From the NCBI GenBank assembly GCA_034440575.1, contig JAOTOL010001240.1, positions 124,001-188,000 on the forward strand: a DNA stretch of 64,000 nucleotides. Reading direction: 5' to 3'. The translations under genes were made by a program, and so were the position numbers. Below the pieces are notes generated by a model. It worked only from the letters and a program-made list of their open reading frames with translations. It was not told where the DNA came from and ran no database searches. Of the stretch, positions 58,687 to 64,000 are shown piece after piece; within the stretch, counting starts at the first letter, position 1; every line of letters begins with the position of its first letter. Origin of the DNA: Imbricaverruca yamaguchii (taxonomy: Eukaryota > Arthropoda > Thecostraca > Neoverrucidae).

Positions 58687-60760
58687 CCGCGAACTTCCTC
58701 CTACAGATCATAACCCGCGATACCCGCGTAATTCCTCCTGCAGATCATAACCCGCGATACCCGCGTAATTCCTCCTGCAGATCATAACCCGCGATACCCG
58801 CGTAACTTCCTCCTGCAGATCATAACCCGCGATACCAGCGAACTTCCTCCGGTAGATCATATCCAGCGATATCAGGGAACTGTCCCCCGCAGATCATAAC
58901 CCGCAATACTAGAGAACTGCCTGCCGCAGATCATAACCCGCTATACTAGAGAACTGTTATAAGAACTAACTTTCCCAATATAACCCGCAATACTAAGAAT
59001 GCCTCCGCAGATCATAACCCGCAATACTAGAGAACTGCCTCCGCAGATCATAACCCGCAATACTAGAGAACTGCCTGCCCAATATAACCCGAATACTGGA
59101 ATGTTCGAATATAACCCGCAATACTAGAGAACTGCCTCGCAGATCATAACCCGCAATACTAGAGAACTGCCTGCCGCAGATATAACCCGCAATACTAGGA
59201 ACTGTTCGCAGATCATAACCCGCAATATAAGAACTGTCCGCAGATATAACCCGAATACTAGAGAACTGCCTGCGCAGATCATAACCCGCAATACTAGGGA
59301 ACTGTTCCGCAGATATAACCCGCAATACTAGAGAACTGCCTCCCGCAGATCATAACCCGCAATACTAGAGAACTGCCTCCGCAGATCATAACCCGCAATA
59401 TAAACTGTTCCAATATAACCCGCAATACAGAGAACTGCTCGCAATAAAGAATACTAAGAACTGCCTGCGCAATAACGAATATAGGAACTGTCCGCAATAT
59501 AACAATACTAAGAACTGCCTGCAATAAACAAATAAAAGCTGGCAATAAAAATATAGGGAACTGTCTCCGCAGATCATAACCCGCAATACTGAGAACTGCC
59601 TCCCGCAGATCATAACCCGCAATACTAGAGAACTGCCTCCCGCAGATCATAACCCGCAATACTAGAGAACTCCTCCGCAGATCATAACCCGCAATACTAG
59701 AGAACTGCCTGCCGCAGATCATAACCGCAATACTAGAGAACTGCCTCCCGCAGATCATAACCCGCATACAGAGAACTGCCTGCCGCAGATCATAACCCGC
59801 AATACTAGAGAACTGCCTCCCGCAGATCATAACCCGCAATACTAGAGAACTGCCTGCCGCAGATCATAACCCGCAATACTAGGGAACTGTCTCCCGCAGA
59901 TCATAACCCGCAATACTAGAGAACTGCCTGCCGCAGATCATAACCCGCTATACTAGGGAACTGCCTCCCGCAGATCATAACCCGCAATACTAGAGAACTG
60001 CCTCCCGCAGATCATAACCCGCAATACTAGAGAACTGCCTCCCGCAGATCATAACCCGCAATACTAGAGAACTGCCTGCCGCAGATCATAACCCGCAATA
60101 CTAGAGAACTGCCTGCCGCAGATCATAACCCGCTATACTAGAGAACTGCCTCCCGCAGATCATAACCCGCAATACTAGAGAACTGCCTGCCGCAGATCAT
60201 AACCCGCAATACTAGGGAACTGTCTCCGCAGATCATAACCCGCAATACTAGAGAACTGCCTGCCGCAGATCATAACCGCTATGCCCGAGGACCGCCTCCC
60301 TCAGATCATTTTCCGCAGAGAACTTCCTCCCACGGATGATTACCCACGATACTAGAGCCTGCCGCAGATCTAGATCTGCCTGCCGCAGATCATAGCCATC
60401 GATACCCAAGAACTTGCTCCCGCAGATCATAGCCCATGATACCCGACAACTGTCTCCCGCAGATCATAACCCGCGATACACGAGAACTTCCTCCCACGAA
60501 TGATTACCCACGATACCCGAAAACTTCCTCCCATAGATCACAACCCGGGATACCAGAAAACTTCCTCCCACAGATCATAACCCGCGATACCCCAAAACTG
60601 CCTCCCACAGATCATAACTCTCGACACTCGAGAACTTCCTCCCACAGATCATAACCCGGGCTACCCGAAAACTGCCTCTCACAGATAATAACTCGCGACA
60701 CTCAAGAACTTCCTCCCACGGATCATAACCCGCCATGCTCGAGAACTGCCTCCCGCAGAT
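58687..60760. repeat. 37-bp satellite, ~55 copies
   Basis: Unit CAGATCATAACCCGCAATAC plus TAGAGAACTGCCTGCCG. Homogeneous at about 59570-60250, divergent (CGAGAACTTCCTCCCA types) at both edges. Full of single-base losses at about 58960-59560. Confidence 0.96.
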
Positions 60761-61799
60761 CGTTGCCTTATTTCTGCTAATGGAGAGACCCAGCCAACTT
60801 TAGTTCTAGACCACGAAAACAACCGCGAGTTTCACCGGGGCGTAGCGCCGTCCTTCACCTCTTTAGTGGTACAAATAAATGTTGTCTACCTGCTACTTTT
60901 TGACTCTCCAGGTCGGGTCAAAGAGTTCAAGGCGGGATGTAGGGGAACATACCCCGTAGGCGACTAACAGGTCTACTTTTCAAAGAGGTCAAGGGGGGTG
61001 TGTAAGGGAACATACCCCATAGGCGACTAACAGGTCAACTTTGCTAGAATTCGACCCCCAGTTGCTAACCAATTGGCACTTTCTGCTGTAATTTGACATA
61101 GGACTGACATATAGCGAGCTGAATTTCTGGTTAACATCATAGTGTCAAGAATGGTGACTCCAAGGTCAAGGTCACGTATAGGAGCCGTGGGAAGTAACAG
61201 AGTTGTTCCGCGTTCGGACGTAATTGTACCGCAACTTATAAATTAGGAAAGGTAAAGCAATGCAACAAAGACCAGTGAGCATGGAAAGAGACGCTGCAAC
61301 ACGTGTTGCCCAAAGAAGTGGCAAAATGTTTTGTAGTCTGATTTGACTTACAAGATCATGCACTTTCATGCGTACACTTTCTATACCTTATTGATTTAAT
61401 TCAGCGGTGGGTTTCTGGGGTAAAAGAGCGGTGAATTCGAATTCAGAATAGACAACTACTCTAGAAAACAATTTGTTGTAAGAAGGACAACTTGGATCAC
61501 ACTAGGTCGGCTGGTTCCGGCGGGTAAGAAAGCTACAAGTCGACCACGCACGAGAAATGAAATGCCACATTTTGCTACCTGGGTATTATAGTCACAAAAC
61601 ACCGATGGAGAATGCAAATGTATCAGCTTTTGCTTGAAGTTACCACCAGTATCATGATAGCTTTCGATGCCTGGCTAATGGAACATAATGCATGCTATTT
61701 TCCGCGCCGTTGATGTAAATAATCGCATGAAAGGCGACAATGGGAGTAAGCAAAGCATATCACCAGCCGGAATGTGCTCAGCAGGAAATGCAAGTCATC

Positions 61800-61856
61800 T
61801 TGTTTGTTTATTTGGGCTTAAGGGCGCCTGAACTGCTATTGGTTATTTAGCGCCCA
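61800..61856 (-). mobile_element. ultrashort tail-only retroposon (copy 13)
   Basis: 57 bp with tail TTGTTTGTTTATTTGGGC on this strand. Exact duplication AAATGCAAGTCATC at 61786-61799 and 61857-61870. Confidence 0.94.
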
Positions 61857-62792
61857 AAATGCAAGTCATCAACTAGGCGGTAAAACATCTCGCACATGCA
61901 ACTTGTTGCCAAAAGGGCATGTGCATTGTCAATGGTTCCGTGGATCCGTAACATCAGGATGTAAGCTTCCCGTCCGGAGCGAGCCGCATGACAATCCTCT
62001 CGCGGGTCGCTGGGTGCAGGTCTGGGCGAACTTGACTGAGTGGTGATTGAAATTAACGGCATTAAGCTTGCACCCCGGTATCTCGCGCACGAACTTGCTT
62101 CGCTCAACATTGTTAGCACCGTGAGCTTTCTTCATCTTTTGTCGTCTTCTGTTCGCTACCGATAGTTTTGCAGCCAGTCTCTGCCCACATTGTATCATTG
62201 AACTGTTCGAATTGTATTCTGTCCTCTGCAATACTACACATGTCTCTCTCCAAGTCTTAACGCGCTGTAACCTCTAAAGGAGTTCAAGCCTGCAAAGTTG
62301 TATGGCTTCTCAGGCAGCGGTTTGGGTAGCAGGTGAGCGCGATGGCTACAGCTTTGTGCAGTGTGTTGTTGCGGCACAAATACAAATTTTAACATTAATT
62401 GCAAACAGTGACGGACATTGGGCTGATTCGGGATTTATAGCAACAAAAGTAGCAAAACCAATCCAAAACAATTAATTACGTTTCCAAATAATTAGAACAA
62501 TGGGAGAGGCGTTCGCGCAGCATAAGTCTGGCACATTTTTAGTTGAAATGCGATGATTGGATTGAAGGCGATCTGAAATAACTTAGTGTATTACTGATGT
62601 AGACGCATTCTTATATGTTGCCAAGGTCAAAAAGTCAATATGAATAAATGCTGGCTTCTACTTACTGAACTGTTTTTATTACTAAATTTGGAAAACATCA
62701 TCCTGAGAAATCCACCACATTTTGGTTGCGCTGCGCACCATAGTTTGTGAGTGCGCAGCTTTCTTGACCTCTGCCTGGTTCATTGACCTAGG

Positions 62793-62890
62793 ATGATGGG
62801 TGGTGGGGCCACGGTTCACGCAACAAGCTGTGCCTACCAATAGGACCCTGGTCTATAAGGCCACCCCAGCAAGAACTCGTATTGCATTTA
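62793..62890 (+). mobile_element. 3' fragment of Ala-like SINE
   Basis: GGTGGTGGGGCCACGGTTCA, CGCAACAAGCTGTGCC and CCACCCCAGCAAGAACTCG identify the family end; the head is missing. Confidence 0.85.
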
Positions 62891-64000
62891 TATACCAAAA
62901 TATACAGGTACAACTACTATAATTTTGGCAAATAGTGGAAAAAAGAGTGTGCTGACTATGAATTCAGCATTGACAGCCACTTTGAATGTCAGTTGTCTGT
63001 AAAAAGAGGATCATCTTAGAACAGTCCGAGTCACCTGAATAATTGACCTAGGATGACCTTCAGAAGGTGCAAAAATTGAAATAACAGGAGAAGAGAGGTC
63101 AGATAATGTAGTGAGAGCATGTGATATCACCTAGCTGTCTAAAACATGCGATCAATGGCTTGTCGACAATTCGTCATTTCTGTGCTGAGGAATACAGACA
63201 CACATTGTTGGTCATACATCCATGATCTGGGACCAGTTTCATAAATAATGTTTTGAGTGTTTTTGTGCAATGCACGCAGATTTTACTGCGTAGTACGCAT
63301 TTCCAGTTTCACATACGTGCATTCCACTGTAAAATTTCGTCATGCATTGATGACAGAATTGCTTGCGGAATATAAAAATAAAAGATCGATAAAAACGCTT
63401 GCGCATTTTCTGATCCATAAAGGCTAGTGAGTGCCAGTGGCGTTGTCCCAAAAGCAGCGATTTCAAAAAGAATAGCGCATCGCTCATAGCTCATCAACGC
63501 TCAGTGAACACGCGGCGGTAATTGACATCTTAACCGAAGTTCTTGCTACAGCGTCCATACAAATAGCATTGTCACCAATTGTTGCTGTTATCAATTTCTA
63601 CTATTCACTTTTTATAATTTGTTACGTTTGACTTGATACTTCACTTAAATGAACCTCTCGGACTGCATGGACAAGACAGAGCGAGAACATTCCGGGAGGC
63701 ATACCTCTAAAGGCTATTGTTCTTTCCAATGTCATCCAAGACCAATGATAACCTCAGATGACCTTCTTGGAATTATAGATCACTCTGGGCCTGAGATCAC
63801 ATGGGGTCAACACCTTAACCTCGCGCGACCACCTACCTATGGAAATGACGACAAATTGCACACGGTTAGTATCCCACCATCCTGAGAAGCAATGATGTCT
63901 ACGTAGCTGCTAGCACGTTTGCACAGGCAACGTATAAACATGAAGATGACGTTTTGGGCGAAAAAGCGTACCTCTAAAGTAACCGTGGTGTGCCTGACGG
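62891..64000. other. intergenic sequence, no gene recognised
   Basis: A short inverted CTGCGTAGTACGCA lies near 63287-63300. No other feature is supported. Confidence 0.35.

Larger units (their letters stand above)
60900..63110. promoter_or_regulatory. AGGTCA-type motifs upstream of gene A
   Basis: GGTCAAAGAGTTCAAGG near 60915, AAAGAGGTCAAGG near 60980, CCAAGGTCAAGGTCACG near 61160, CAAGGTCAAAAAGTCA near 62622, and TTGACCTAGGATGA twice (62783, 63043). Lies 4-6 kb upstream of gene A. Function is inference only. Confidence 0.35.

Noticed and set aside
58687..60760. Regular 37-bp repeats resembling a CRISPR array
   Set aside because: Units are directly adjacent with no unique spacers, and the genome is eukaryotic.

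Overview
The window is non-coding-rich eukaryotic DNA, most likely from an arthropod and plausibly a crustacean. The clues are two cuticle-type secreted-protein genes whose first exon codes only Met-Lys, arthropod-style initiators 30-31 nt below TATA-like boxes, and many tRNA-derived SINEs. There is no rRNA operon, no functional tRNA gene, no CRISPR and nothing bacterial. The species cannot be named from sequence alone.

Genes. Two three-exon genes, both on the minus strand, are supported. Gene B (exons 45596-45601, 41178-41479, 40019-40301) predicts about 196 residues. Gene A (exons 56642-56647, 55646-55731, 53051-53351) predicts 130 residues. Both have a promoter about 30 nt from an initiator, a first exon ATGAAG followed by GTAGGC, a second exon that finishes the signal peptide and ends in phase 2, and a third exon of Gly/Tyr(/His) repeats. 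They look like tandem paralogues coding for extracellular, probably cuticular or matrix, proteins. Every long open frame elsewhere lies in tandem repeats.

Mobile elements. Three tRNA-headed SINE families are present: Val-like (with one Lys-headed variant), an Ala-like family, and a Leu/Ser-like family. A fourth family is an unusually short retroposon of about 50 bp, with 14 copies. It appears to be only the 3' tail module of the Val-like SINE, yet most copies have clean target-site duplications of 10-16 bp. Two families of non-autonomous hAT-like elements (TIR CAGTG, 8-bp duplications) account for five insertions. One of them interrupts, in frame, the RNase H domain of a dead non-LTR retrotransposon at 20690-22750. 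At 25975-27262 four layers are nested: minisatellite, hAT MITE, SINE, 50-bp retroposon.

Layout. 1-18 kb: minisatellites, microsatellites and SINEs. 19-23 kb: MITEs and the LINE remnant. 23-31 kb: minisatellites, nested insertions, SINEs. 31-35.6 kb: an AT-rich, strongly CpG-depleted block, probably methylated in the germ line. 36-39 kb: a CpG-rich patch, SINEs, inverted repeats and a 30-bp minisatellite. 40-46 kb: gene B, whose large first intron is dense in AGGTCA half-sites. 46-52 kb: CCACCGTCAGC, GGAGAC and related arrays with a triplicated segment. 53-57 kb: gene A, whose first intron ends in an array of repeated splice acceptors. 57-64 kb: a SINE, a (GT)n tract, a 2.1-kb 37-bp satellite and more AGGTCA-rich sequence upstream of gene A.
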